In this document: positions 16,223-25,492 of the stretch, one piece after another | Layout of the letters: every line of letters begins with the position of its first letter | Numbering within the stretch: the stretch's first letter is position 1 | Source: Acidobacteriota bacterium | GTDB taxonomy: Bacteria; Acidobacteriota; Vicinamibacteria; Vicinamibacterales; UBA8438 | Assembly (NCBI GenBank): GCA_011523845.1 | Contig: WTFV01000071.1 | Coordinates: 1 to 50,950 of the forward strand | Length of the DNA stretch: 50,950 nt | Direction: 5' to 3' | Notes under the pieces: generated by a model | The model's input: the letters and a program-made list of their open reading frames with translations, nothing else | The model's database searches: none | Told to the model about the DNA's origin: nothing | Program-made: the position numbers and the translations under genes

Positions 16223-17605
16223 ATGGCCAAGGTGGACAGGTTCGTTGGGCGGCGGTTGCTCCTGGTCGGATTGGCGGTAACGCTGGTGCTGGCGGGTGCG
16301 GGCTTTGCCCGAGCGCAGTCCGGCGTCGCGGGCGCGTCCGGGGAGGCCGATGCGACCCCCACGTTCAGCCGCGACGTCGCGCCGATCCTGCAGCGGTCGT
16401 GTCAGCACTGTCATCAGCCTTCGGGCATCGCGCCGATGTCGCTGCTCACCTATCGGGACGCCCGCCCCTGGGCGCGCAGCATCCGGGATCGGGTGGAACG
16501 GCGCCTGATGCCCCCCTGGCACCTCGACACCACGGTGGGCATCCAGGACTACAAGAACGACATCTCGCTGACCGAGGACGAGATCGACACCGTCGTCCGG
16601 TGGGTGGACGCGGGCGCGCCGCAGGGCGACCCGGTCCATCTGCCCGCGCCGCTGGAGTTCCCGCGCGCCGACGTCTGGGAGGTCGAGGCGCTGCTGGGCC
16701 GGCCGCCCGACTTCATCGTTCGCTCGACGCCCTATCACGTGGTCGCCAACGGGCAGGACCAGTGGTGGTCGCCGCGGATCGAGTTCGAGGGCTTCGACGT
16801 GCCCCGCTACATCCGCGCGGCCGAGTTCAAGCCGTCCTACCCCCTGGGCATCAAGGTCACGCACCACGGGCACGCCACGCTGCGGACAGCGGCGGCCGAC
16901 GGTGAGGACCCGCCGCGGACGCATCTGGTCGGCATGGGCATCGGCAAGCGCTACGACCTGCTGCCCGAGGGAGTCGGCAAGCTGCTGCCGCCGGGCCCGG
17001 GCACGGTCAACTTCAGCCTCCACTACTTCCCGGTGGGCGAAGAGGTGACCGAGGTGGCCGACGTCGGCGTGTGGCTCTACCCGGAGGGCGAGGAGCCGGA
17101 CATCGTGACCGCCGGGGAGCGGCAGTTCTACGTCGACGGCACCCACCGCGAGCGGCTGCGGGCCAGCGACATCCTCATCCCGCCGCACGGGCACCTGGTG
17201 CTCGAGGACCAGTACGTCATGGAGCAGCCGGCGCTGATCCAGAGCTTCCGGCCCCACATGCACATGCGGGGCACCGAGATGTCGATGGCGGTGCTCTATC
17301 CGGACGGCCGCCGCGAGTTGCTCAGCAGCGTCAACCGCTACGACCACAACTGGCAGATCGCCTACGTCTACGACGACGACGCACAGCCCTTGCTGCCGAA
17401 GGGCTCGGTACTGATGCTCAGGGCCAAGTGGGACAACACGGCGGCCAACCGCATCAACCCCGACCCGGACCAGTGGGTGGTGTTCGGCGCGCGGGGCGTC
17501 GACGAGATGTCCCACGCGTGGATCGGCATCACCTATCTGGAGGACGCCGAGTACGAGGAGCTGGCCGCTGAGCGCGCGGCGGAGGCCGGGGACGATTCGC
17601 AGTAG
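16223..17605 (+). CDS. Cytochrome c / copper type II monooxygenase-like exported protein
   Basis: 460 residues. After a signal peptide, residues 45-140 resemble a cytochrome c domain of the kind in DUF1592/PSD1 proteins: FSRDVAPILQRSCQHCHQ contains one CxxCH heme site (residues 59-63), and MPPW supplies the probable methionine ligand. The rest resembles the PHM/dopamine-monooxygenase fold, with HxH-type copper ligands in FRPHMHMRG (about 344) and VTHHGHA (about 213), and a methionine ligand candidate in GVDEMSHAWI (about 425). A heme domain joined to a mononuclear copper domain could pass electrons internally for an oxidation reaction. Substrate unknown. Confidence 0.75.
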   Translation: MAKVDRFVGRRLLLVGLAVTLVLAGAGFARAQSGVAGASGEADATPTFSRDVAPILQRSCQHCHQPSGIAPMSLLTYRDARPWARSIRDRVERRLMPPWHLDTTVGIQDYKNDISLTEDEIDTVVRWVDAGAPQGDPVHLPAPLEFPRADVWEVEALLGRPPDFIVRSTPYHVVANGQDQWWSPRIEFEGFDVPRYIRAAEFKPSYPLGIKVTHHGHATLRTAAADGEDPPRTHLVGMGIGKRYDLLPEGVGKLLPPGPGTVNFSLHYFPVGEEVTEVADVGVWLYPEGEEPDIVTAGERQFYVDGTHRERLRASDILIPPHGHLVLEDQYVMEQPALIQSFRPHMHMRGTEMSMAVLYPDGRRELLSSVNRYDHNWQIAYVYDDDAQPLLPKGSVLMLRAKWDNTAANRINPDPDQWVVFGARGVDEMSHAWIGITYLEDAEYEELAAERAAEAGDDSQ

Positions 17606-17729
17606 GGCGGCCGGTCTACCCCAGGGAAGCCGGTGGAGACGGTATCGCTGGTGAGTGCTCCAATCGATTCGGAGTCGCGTTCGGGGCATGAAACTCTCGG
17701 AGCGGTGGCTTCGGGCCGGCCTGCGGACG

Positions 17730-20216
17730 CTACTCCAGCGCGAGGACGGCGGCCCGCAACTCCATCATGTGGACCGCCTTGATGACCGTCATCCCCGGCG
17801 TCACGGCCGCATCCGTATAGCGGGGCCAGCGGGATCGCGCCCACCCCGCCGCGGCGTAGGCTTCCCGGAGCGCCTGCCGCAGCTCCAGGAGATGTACGCC
17901 CCGGATCGGGCTCAGGCCCGGTACCAGAAGCGGATCGGTCCACAGGAATCGCGGCAGCCGCTCCCGCTCCCGCAGGGCGTCGATGCGGTCGCGGAGCTCC
18001 TGGAAGTGCTGCGCGCGGATCGGTGTCGAGCTCGGCCGGATCTCGTGGTCGGTGAATGGGACCCCGGCCTGCACGTGCACGCTGAACAGGAGCGTCGCGC
18101 TCGTATCGGATCCGGCCGCGTCGGTCGCCGTCACCAGAATCGTCGCCGTGCCCGCCGCCCCCGGGGTCAGCGTCACCAGCGCGCTCGTTGCACGGGCCGT
18201 GACGATGGACGGCGCGGACGAGCGTGCCCGGTAGGTCAGCGCATCCCCGTCCGGATCCCGGAACAGGTGGGCGACGGGGACGGCGATCGGGTCGCTGCTC
18301 ACATGCAGCGTGCGGTCTTCCGGATTGCCCACGGCCAGAGGCGACCGGTTGCTGGAATCGCGGTTCCGGAAGCTCGCCATCGTATGCCGCATCGCGTTGA
18401 GCACTCGGACCGCGTCGGCCGGCCCGTTCACCGCGGATGACGGGCCGTCGCCCGGCACGCCCAACGGGTCGCCGCGGTAGAGTTGCCTCGGATTCGAGAA
18501 GCGCAGAGGAAACGCGCAGCGCAGGCCGGCGTCGTCGCACTGGTTCCAGTAAGCCATGATCGTGATCCAGGCCGCCGACGCGGGCGCGCCGGGACGAAAC
18601 GCCCGCTGGTTCACGTAGCCGTAGCCGTGCCGATACGGCCAGTCGATGCAGCCGGGCGCGCATTGGACGTAGCGGTCGTGGTTCAGCCCCATGTTGTGGC
18701 CGAGCTCGTGCGCGAACGTCCTCCCGCCGCAGTCGTGGCCGGTGACTCCGAAGGCCCCGGGGAGTTGCGCCCGCCCGCAGAACTCGTAGCCCTTGCGGTC
18801 GGGTATCAGGTGGACGAGGTCGGCGCCGGCCCGGTCGCGGATCGCATGCACCTCGTCCATGTGGCCGTCCGCCGGATCCGACAGGCGCGACAGATCGGTA
18901 ACCGAGTTCACCTCTGCGTAAGCCACCTCGTCTCTGGCCACCAGCGCGAGCTGCTGTCTCGCACCGCCAGCCAGGTACGCCTGGTTGGTCTCGGCGACCA
19001 TGAGGTCGATCACGGCCTCGATCGCTGCGCTGCCGCCGCCGGCGCGCTTCGCGGCCGGCGTGTAGAAAACCGCCAGATCGATCGTCGCTACCGCGGACGC
19101 GCTCGTTCCGCAGGTCAGTCCCGAAGACTGGAAGGTCCCGATTTCCGCCAGCCACGCTCGCGAAGCGGCGTCCGCGGAGAGGCACACGGCCGTTCCCCGC
19201 AGGTCCAGATCCTGGAGCTTCCGCCGCCGGAGCTCCAGCGGGAGCGGTCCGCTCAGACGTTCGTTGAAGGCGAGTCTCAGGTGATGAAGGGAATCCATGT
19301 CCGCCACCGCGGACGGGATCGGACCGGACAACAGGTTGCCTTCCAGATCCAGGTACCAGATGTCGTCCAGGTTCCCGAGCACGGGCGGGATGGTACCCTT
19401 CAGATTGTTCGACCGGAGGGACAGTTGGTTGACGCGACCATTCGCATTGGTCCCGACTCCGCGCCACGTCGCGAGCGGCTGCGAGCTCAGCCAGTTCGTG
19501 CGGTCCAACCAGTTCTCGCCGCCGGTTGCATGATAGAGCGCCTCCAGCACGTCCCGTTCGCTGACTGTTCGTGTGACGTCGAGCCGCCCGGGCACGATTC
19601 TCCCGGACGCCGCGGAAGCGGGGACCGGTTCGAGAGGCGTGCCCCGGGTAGGAGGCAAGAGGGGCGCTTCGGGTGGCGGAGGGCGCAACGGCTCGGCTCC
19701 CGGCGGGAGTCGCGACTCGTCGACCTGGCTGACGACGTGCGCGCCTCCGCCTGCCGACCTGATGCGATACGTCCCCTGGGACGTCCGGACCGTGCCGGCC
19801 ACGACCTCCCCGTTGACCACTACCGTCAGGGTTGCCGCATCGACGCCCTCGATCCGGCCCGACAGCGCGTAGCCGGACATCGTCGGCGACGTGCTTTCGA
19901 CGACGCCGGTCAGCACGGTGTCCGCGAACAGGTTCAATCGCAGCTCCACGGGCTGCTCGCCGCCGCGCGCAACGGCAGCCCGCGCCAGCGCGAGCCGGTC
20001 GATGTCCACCGTGACCGGTCGGCTGCGCAGCGTGATGCCGTCGGAGGCGACGCTCGCGGCTGTGTTCGTCTCCGCAACCGGGTCCGCCGGCGTGAAGATG
20101 CCCGTGTCCTGGCCCGCAGCGCGGATCGGGAGCAGCGCCGCGACGAGCGCAAGCATGATCACTCCGCGGTCGTTGCCGGCCGTCCGCATGGTCGCAGGCC
20201 GGCTGGTATCGTCCAT
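17730..20216 (-). CDS. Secreted zinc metalloprotease with LRR insert and C-terminal repeats
   Basis: 828 residues from ATG 20216 (GGAGGAAG upstream). In order: a signal peptide; a beta-rich prodomain-like part (to about 210); leucine-rich repeats (about 240-320, with LSLRSNNLKGTIPPVLGNL and LDLEGNLLSGPIP); a reprolysin/M12B-type catalytic domain with zinc motif HELGHNMGLNHD (about 503-514) and Met-turn WITIMAYW; a cadherin/Ig-like domain (about 620-710); and three C-terminal repeats of the IR..H..ELR kind (IRAQHFQELRDRIDAL, IRGVHLLELRQAL, IKAVHMMELRAAV). The final repeats are, from memory, common tails of exported acidobacterial proteins. The LRR block upstream of a protease domain may bind substrate. 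Confidence 0.85.
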   Translation of the reverse strand: MDDTSRPATMRTAGNDRGVIMLALVAALLPIRAAGQDTGIFTPADPVAETNTAASVASDGITLRSRPVTVDIDRLALARAAVARGGEQPVELRLNLFADTVLTGVVESTSPTMSGYALSGRIEGVDAATLTVVVNGEVVAGTVRTSQGTYRIRSAGGGAHVVSQVDESRLPPGAEPLRPPPPEAPLLPPTRGTPLEPVPASAASGRIVPGRLDVTRTVSERDVLEALYHATGGENWLDRTNWLSSQPLATWRGVGTNANGRVNQLSLRSNNLKGTIPPVLGNLDDIWYLDLEGNLLSGPIPSAVADMDSLHHLRLAFNERLSGPLPLELRRRKLQDLDLRGTAVCLSADAASRAWLAEIGTFQSSGLTCGTSASAVATIDLAVFYTPAAKRAGGGSAAIEAVIDLMVAETNQAYLAGGARQQLALVARDEVAYAEVNSVTDLSRLSDPADGHMDEVHAIRDRAGADLVHLIPDRKGYEFCGRAQLPGAFGVTGHDCGGRTFAHELGHNMGLNHDRYVQCAPGCIDWPYRHGYGYVNQRAFRPGAPASAAWITIMAYWNQCDDAGLRCAFPLRFSNPRQLYRGDPLGVPGDGPSSAVNGPADAVRVLNAMRHTMASFRNRDSSNRSPLAVGNPEDRTLHVSSDPIAVPVAHLFRDPDGDALTYRARSSAPSIVTARATSALVTLTPGAAGTATILVTATDAAGSDTSATLLFSVHVQAGVPFTDHEIRPSSTPIRAQHFQELRDRIDALRERERLPRFLWTDPLLVPGLSPIRGVHLLELRQALREAYAAAGWARSRWPRYTDAAVTPGMTVIKAVHMMELRAAVLALE

Positions 20217-20392
20217 CAGGCTTCCTCCGTGCCCGCGAGATCGAGACCGTGGTGACACGAGCCGAAGATGCTGCGACTCCGCGTTCCGGTGATGGTACAG
20301 TCAGTGCCGGATGGCGGCCCGGTGTCGAGGCGCCGAGCGCTTGCGGCCGCCGGGCGACGCGATTCGTTGACTGCACGAGGAGGCGAAAGCTC

Positions 20393-22036
20393 ATGCCGCA
20401 CCCGATGTTCTCCACGTTGACCGTGGTCGCGCTGGCCGCAGCGCTGCCGGTGGTGGGCGCGGCCCCCGCGCAGGCACAGCTCGAGGACCAGACCCGGGTG
20501 GCGCCGACCAACGACCTGCCCAACCCCTACGCCCGCGTGCACCCGTGGGGCGAGCTGCCGGATCCGTACGTGCCGGGCGCCTACGACGAGCGGGCGTCGT
20601 TCATCGGCATCGACGAGGGACCCGACGGCAACATCTACCTGCTGAGCCGCTGCCTCCAGAACTCCTGCACCGGGCGGAGCGAGCCGGCGCTGCTGAAGCT
20701 CGACCCGTCGGGCCGGCTGCTGCTGAGCTGGGGCTCGGAGATGTTCGACTTCCCGCACGGTCTCGACGTCGACCGCGAAGGCAACGTCTGGGTCGCCGAC
20801 CAGCGCGGGCACCAGGTGGTGAAGTTCGATGCCGAGGGCAATCACCTGATGACCATCGGCGAGAGGGGCACGGCGGGTGATCCGCCGCTGGTCAACGAGC
20901 CGACCGGCGTCCTGGTCGTCCCGAGCGGCGAGATCTTCATCACCGAAGGGCACAGCTTTTCGAGCGGCGCCAACCGGGTGACCAAGTACGCCGCCGACGG
21001 CACGTTCCTGCTGTCGTGGGGCGAGACCGGCTCGGGGCCCGGCGACTTCAACGTGCCGCACACCATCGCGCTCGACTCGCAGGGCCGCGTTTTCGTGGGC
21101 GACCGCGCGAACAACCGGATCCAGATCTTCGATCAGGAAGGGACGCTGCTCGACGTCTGGTACCAGTTCGGGCGACCCAGCGGCATCGCCATCGGCGCCG
21201 ACGACCGGATCTACGTGGCCGACTCCGAGTCCTACGGCACCGACAACCCGGGCTGGAGGAAGGGCATCCGGGTGGGCAGCGCGCGCGACGGGTCGGTCGA
21301 GTACCTCATCGAGGATCTGGAGCCGACGGCCATCGAGCACAGCGGCGCCGAGGGCGTGGGCGTGGACTCGGCCGGCAACGTCTACGGGGGCGTGGTCCGG
21401 CGCCGGATGATCGAGAAGCACGTGCCGAACGGCGAAGCCACCCCGCTGCCGGGCGGGAACGCGCCCGCGCACGTGGGGCACGTCGCCTACGGCTTCCCCG
21501 GCGCGCCGGGGGGACGGAGCCTGGCCGCCACCGCCTCGGCCGAGATCGGCACGCTGGTGCTGCACGCCAACTTCGCGGCCGGGGACCTGAGCGACTACGG
21601 CGCGATGCGGCAGCACGCCGGGCACGTGCTCCACCTGCTGGAGCCGGCCGCGGGGGCGTCGGGGCCCGGCCTCGGGTTCGGTGTGATCCCCGCGGTCGAG
21701 GCGCTGGTCAGCCACCTGGAGCGCGCGGCCGCCGAGAGCGGCGCATCCGACAACCTGCGCACCCATGCCGGGCACGTCTCGCAGATCGCGGCCGGCATGC
21801 TCGCCAACGCGCGCCGGGCCGCCGGGCTGGCCCGGCAGCTCGGCGAGGCCGTCTCGATCCGGCGCGCGGCGCCGCTCGTGGCCCGCGTTCGCACCCTGGC
21901 CTATCAGATCGCGGAAGGCTTCGACGTCGACGGTGACGGGCGGATGTCGTTCGACGGCGAGGCCGGCATGCAGCAGCTCGAGGCGCACCTCTACCTGCTG
22001 CTCGAAGGCGAGTCGCTTCCGCGCGAGCTGCGATAG
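20393..22036 (+). CDS. Secreted NHL-repeat beta-propeller with C-terminal helical domain and EF-hand
   Basis: 547 residues from ATG 20393, with GAGGAGG upstream. A signal peptide leads to a six-bladed NHL propeller (about 50-350; blades such as FPHGLDVDREGNVWVADQRG and VPHTIALDSQGRVFVGDRAN), like those of peptidyl-alpha-hydroxyglycine lyases. The C-terminal 190 residues are helical and carry three H-x-G-H-V motifs (HVGHVAYG, HAGHVLHL, HAGHVSQI), then a calcium-binding loop DVDGDGRMSFDGEAG near residue 510. The repeated histidines in helices could bind metal or heme. Divergent from the metalloprotease. Confidence 0.8.
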   Translation: MPHPMFSTLTVVALAAALPVVGAAPAQAQLEDQTRVAPTNDLPNPYARVHPWGELPDPYVPGAYDERASFIGIDEGPDGNIYLLSRCLQNSCTGRSEPALLKLDPSGRLLLSWGSEMFDFPHGLDVDREGNVWVADQRGHQVVKFDAEGNHLMTIGERGTAGDPPLVNEPTGVLVVPSGEIFITEGHSFSSGANRVTKYAADGTFLLSWGETGSGPGDFNVPHTIALDSQGRVFVGDRANNRIQIFDQEGTLLDVWYQFGRPSGIAIGADDRIYVADSESYGTDNPGWRKGIRVGSARDGSVEYLIEDLEPTAIEHSGAEGVGVDSAGNVYGGVVRRRMIEKHVPNGEATPLPGGNAPAHVGHVAYGFPGAPGGRSLAATASAEIGTLVLHANFAAGDLSDYGAMRQHAGHVLHLLEPAAGASGPGLGFGVIPAVEALVSHLERAAAESGASDNLRTHAGHVSQIAAGMLANARRAAGLARQLGEAVSIRRAAPLVARVRTLAYQIAEGFDVDGDGRMSFDGEAGMQQLEAHLYLLLEGESLPRELR

Positions 22037-22047
22037 CGCCAGTCGCC

Positions 22048-25000
22048 CTATTCCCTGGCGCCCTCGGCAATCATCACCAGCGCCGGCAGGATGAAGAGGA
22101 TGAAGGCGCCCGACAGGATCAGGCCGCCGATCATGCTCACGACGAACGGCACGACGAAGATCAGGTCGTCGCTGCGTTCGTACAGCAGGGGAGACAGCCC
22201 CAGGATGGTGGTCGCGCTCGTCAGGAGCACCGCCCGGAAGCGGTGGCGGGACGCCGCGGACGCCGCCGCGATGGCCGGCATCATCGCGTTCCGCAGTCGA
22301 ATCGCGTTGTAGCGGTCCAGCAGCACCAGGGCGTCGTTGACCACGACCCCGAAGACGGCGATCAGCCCGAGGAGCGACATGGCGCCCAGATCCCATCCGA
22401 GCACCCAGTGCGCGAGGACGGCGCCGGCGAACGACATCGGGAAACCGGCGACGGCAACCAGCGGCTTCCAGTAGCTCCGGAGAAATGCGGCCATCAGCGC
22501 GTACATCGCCATCAGCACGACGGGGACCAGCAAACCCAGCGTCCTCAGCAATTCCCGCTCGTCCCGTTCCCCGCCTTCCGGCGCCACGGTCAGACCGGGG
22601 TACTTCGCGCGCAGTTCCGGGACGACCTCCTGCTCTACTCTGCGACGCGCCTGGTTGGCGGTGATCACGGCCGCGTCCGTTCGCGCTTCCACCGTTGCGG
22701 CCCGGTTGCCGTCGATGCGCATCAACGCCGCCGGTTCGCGACTCTCGGTCAGACTCGCCGCCATGGAAAGCGGCATCTCGCCCCCGCCCGCCCGGCGGAC
22801 CCGCTCGCCGGCCAGCTCCCGCAGACTGCGGCGCCGCTCGTGCGGGTATCGCACGACGACCCGCAACTCTTCATGGCCGCGCTGAATCCGCTGGACCTCC
22901 GCGCCGTGGAAGTTGGCGCGCAACTGCAGGCCTATCGCGGCCGGCGTCAATCCCGCCGCCTCGCCGGCGGGGGTGAGCGCGATCTCCAGGTGCCGCTTGC
23001 CGAGCGACAGGCTGTCCGCGATCTCGTAAACGCCCGGAATCGTCGCCAGAAAGGACTGCAACTCGGCGGCGGCCTGCCCGAGCGTCTCCGCGTCGTCGTG
23101 CTGCAGCGCATACGCGACGGTCGGCCTGGGACGAACGCTGGTGGTCCGGATCTCCATCCTCTCGAGCTGCGGGAGCGCACCCATGTTCCGGCGCCACGCC
23201 CGTTCCATCTCCGCGGGCGACGCCTGGCGGATCGGCCGCTCGTTGAGTCGGACCTGCACACTCGCCAGGTGGCTGCCGTTGGAATCCTCCGGGCCCATTT
23301 CCGTCGACGTTCCCGACGACACGACGTTGCCGGCCACGAGGCCGAGCGCATCGAACGACTCTCCGGGGAGCTGCTCGTTCATCGCGTAGGCGGCATCCAC
23401 GACCTGCTCGGCCGCGGCGCGGGTCGTCCCGAACGGCGTGCCGACCGGCAGGCGCAGGTCAACCTGAATGTTCTCGGTAGGGTTCGTCTCTGCATCGAAG
23501 ACGATCACTCGAACCGCCTCGGCGCCGAGCAGCAGCAGGGCGAACAGCACCAGCGCGGCCCCGCCGGCGAGCGTCGACCAGACGTGGCGGATGGACCACG
23601 ACACGGCCGGCGCCACGGTGCGATCGCGGACCGCGTTTATCCAGACGCATACACGGTCCTGAAGCGTACGCAGCGGCTCCAGACTCCAGCGCTCGTCGTG
23701 CGAGAGATGGGCGGGCAGGATGAAGAACGCCTCGACGAGCGATACGGAGAGCACGATGAAAGCGACATACGTGAACACGTAGACCAACTGGACAACGGGC
23801 GCGGTGATGAAGAGAAACGGCACGAACGCGAGAAGCGTCGTGCAGACACCGATGGTTATCGGCCCCACCACCGCCCGGGCGCCCGCGGCGGCCGCATCGA
23901 CCCCGCGCTTGCCGGCGTCGCGTTCGGCGGCGATGCTCTCGCCAACCACCAGGGCGTCGTCCACGACGAGGCCGACCATCAGGAAGAAGCCCACCAGCGT
24001 CCCGAGGTTCAGAGTCAGGCCAGACGGAGCGAAGAACAGCAGGGAGCCGATGAACGAGAACGGGATGCCGACCGTTATCCATGTCGCGGCGCGCAGATCG
24101 AACACCAGCAGGAGCAGGACGAAGACCAGGATCGCGCCGGCCAACCCGTTTCTCGCAACCGCCGACAACCGGTCGACGGCTGGCTGCGCCCGGTCGTCCC
24201 AGACGCTGATTGCGACATCCTGCGGCGGCTCGTAGCGTGAGAGCCAGCTCCGGATCTCGTCGGCGATGTCGATGATCGACTGCTGCTCGGTGGCGTCGAC
24301 GCGCACGAACACCGCTGGCGTGCCGTTCACCTCGGAGACGATGTCGTCGTCGACGAACCCGTCGCGGATCTCGGCGACGTTGCCGAGCATCACAATGCTC
24401 CCGTCGAGCCGCGTGATGAGCGGGATGTCCTCGAACTCCTCGCCGATGCTGCGCTTGGCGACGGTGTGCAGCACGACGCCGCCGGACTCGGTCCGCAGCT
24501 CACCGAACGTCAAGTTGAGGGATGCGCGTTGCACGGCGGCCGAGACCTGGGCGATAGACAGGTCGTTGCGGCGCAACTCCTCCTCGCTCAGCTCGATTGA
24601 TATCTCTCGGTCACGCGTGCCCTTGAGGGTGACCAGCGAGATGGACGGCAGCTCCAGCAGCTCGCCGCGCACGTCCTCGGCCGCCAGTCGCAGCTCGTTC
24701 TCGCTCGCGACCGACGACGAGACGGCCAGGGTCATCGCCTCGACGGTGAGCCGCGCCAGCTCTACCTCCGGCCGCTCCGCGTTCGGCGGCGGGAAGTTCT
24801 CGATGGCGTCCACCGCATTCCGCACGGTGTTCAGTACGTTGTTGGCGTCGGCGAAGGTCGCGATCTCGATTGCGACAAAGCCCACGCCTTCGGTGGCGGT
24901 GGCCACGACCCGCTCCACACCCGCGAGACCGACCACGCTCTCTTCTACGCGGCGAACGATGTCCTGCTCCACCTCCTGCGGCGACGAGCCCGGCGACGGT

Positions 25001-25197
25001 ACGGTGACGGTGACGGTCCGCAGATCCATTGCGGGGAAGTTCTGAACCGGCAGCCGAAGCCCGGACGCAACCCCGCCGACGATGAAGACCAGCATCATCA
25101 GATTGGCGGCGACGGGATTCTGCGCGAAGTAGCCGATCGGACCGGTCTTCGCGGCAGCCTCGGGCGGGAGCGTCGGTTCGGCGCCGGTGGTGCTCAT
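22048..25197 (-). CDS. RND-family efflux transporter (AcrB-like inner-membrane pump)
   Basis: 1049 residues, normal for the family: a first membrane helix after FAQNPVAANLMMLVF, a periplasmic porter domain, helices 2-6, a second porter domain and helices 8-12. The paired aspartates of the proton relay are present in GLVVDDALVVGESI (about 410), while the region that carries Lys940 in AcrB reads GVVVNDALVLLDRY (about 951) with no lysine, as in a recognised RND subgroup. No adaptor or outer-membrane channel gene is adjacent, so partners must be elsewhere or absent. It starts 295 bp from a divergent second pump. Confidence 0.9.
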   Translation of the reverse strand: MSTTGAEPTLPPEAAAKTGPIGYFAQNPVAANLMMLVFIVGGVASGLRLPVQNFPAMDLRTVTVTVPSPGSSPQEVEQDIVRRVEESVVGLAGVERVVATATEGVGFVAIEIATFADANNVLNTVRNAVDAIENFPPPNAERPEVELARLTVEAMTLAVSSSVASENELRLAAEDVRGELLELPSISLVTLKGTRDREISIELSEEELRRNDLSIAQVSAAVQRASLNLTFGELRTESGGVVLHTVAKRSIGEEFEDIPLITRLDGSIVMLGNVAEIRDGFVDDDIVSEVNGTPAVFVRVDATEQQSIIDIADEIRSWLSRYEPPQDVAISVWDDRAQPAVDRLSAVARNGLAGAILVFVLLLLVFDLRAATWITVGIPFSFIGSLLFFAPSGLTLNLGTLVGFFLMVGLVVDDALVVGESIAAERDAGKRGVDAAAAGARAVVGPITIGVCTTLLAFVPFLFITAPVVQLVYVFTYVAFIVLSVSLVEAFFILPAHLSHDERWSLEPLRTLQDRVCVWINAVRDRTVAPAVSWSIRHVWSTLAGGAALVLFALLLLGAEAVRVIVFDAETNPTENIQVDLRLPVGTPFGTTRAAAEQVVDAAYAMNEQLPGESFDALGLVAGNVVSSGTSTEMGPEDSNGSHLASVQVRLNERPIRQASPAEMERAWRRNMGALPQLERMEIRTTSVRPRPTVAYALQHDDAETLGQAAAELQSFLATIPGVYEIADSLSLGKRHLEIALTPAGEAAGLTPAAIGLQLRANFHGAEVQRIQRGHEELRVVVRYPHERRRSLRELAGERVRRAGGGEMPLSMAASLTESREPAALMRIDGNRAATVEARTDAAVITANQARRRVEQEVVPELRAKYPGLTVAPEGGERDERELLRTLGLLVPVVLMAMYALMAAFLRSYWKPLVAVAGFPMSFAGAVLAHWVLGWDLGAMSLLGLIAVFGVVVNDALVLLDRYNAIRLRNAMMPAIAAASAASRHRFRAVLLTSATTILGLSPLLYERSDDLIFVVPFVVSMIGGLILSGAFILFILPALVMIAEGARE

Positions 25198-25492
25198 GGT
25201 TCGTGCTGCACTTTCAGTTCGACGGCGACCGAGCGTCCATCACGGCGACCGCCACTTCACGGGCTCCACGCGGCGTGCCGACGACACGCCCTCACCCGCA
25301 TCGAGTGCACTACCAGCCCGGCTGCGGTCCGTCCGACGGTCACGGCGACTGGCCCTATCATAGACGAGCATGAGCGTCAAATCGGTCCGGATCCTTCCAT
25401 GCCGGCCGGGAAGCGACGTCAGGCCGGCGCGCGGACATGCGGAATGAGCCGGTCATGGCGGCCAGCAGCCGCTGCCGGCGGGGGAGGTCGTC

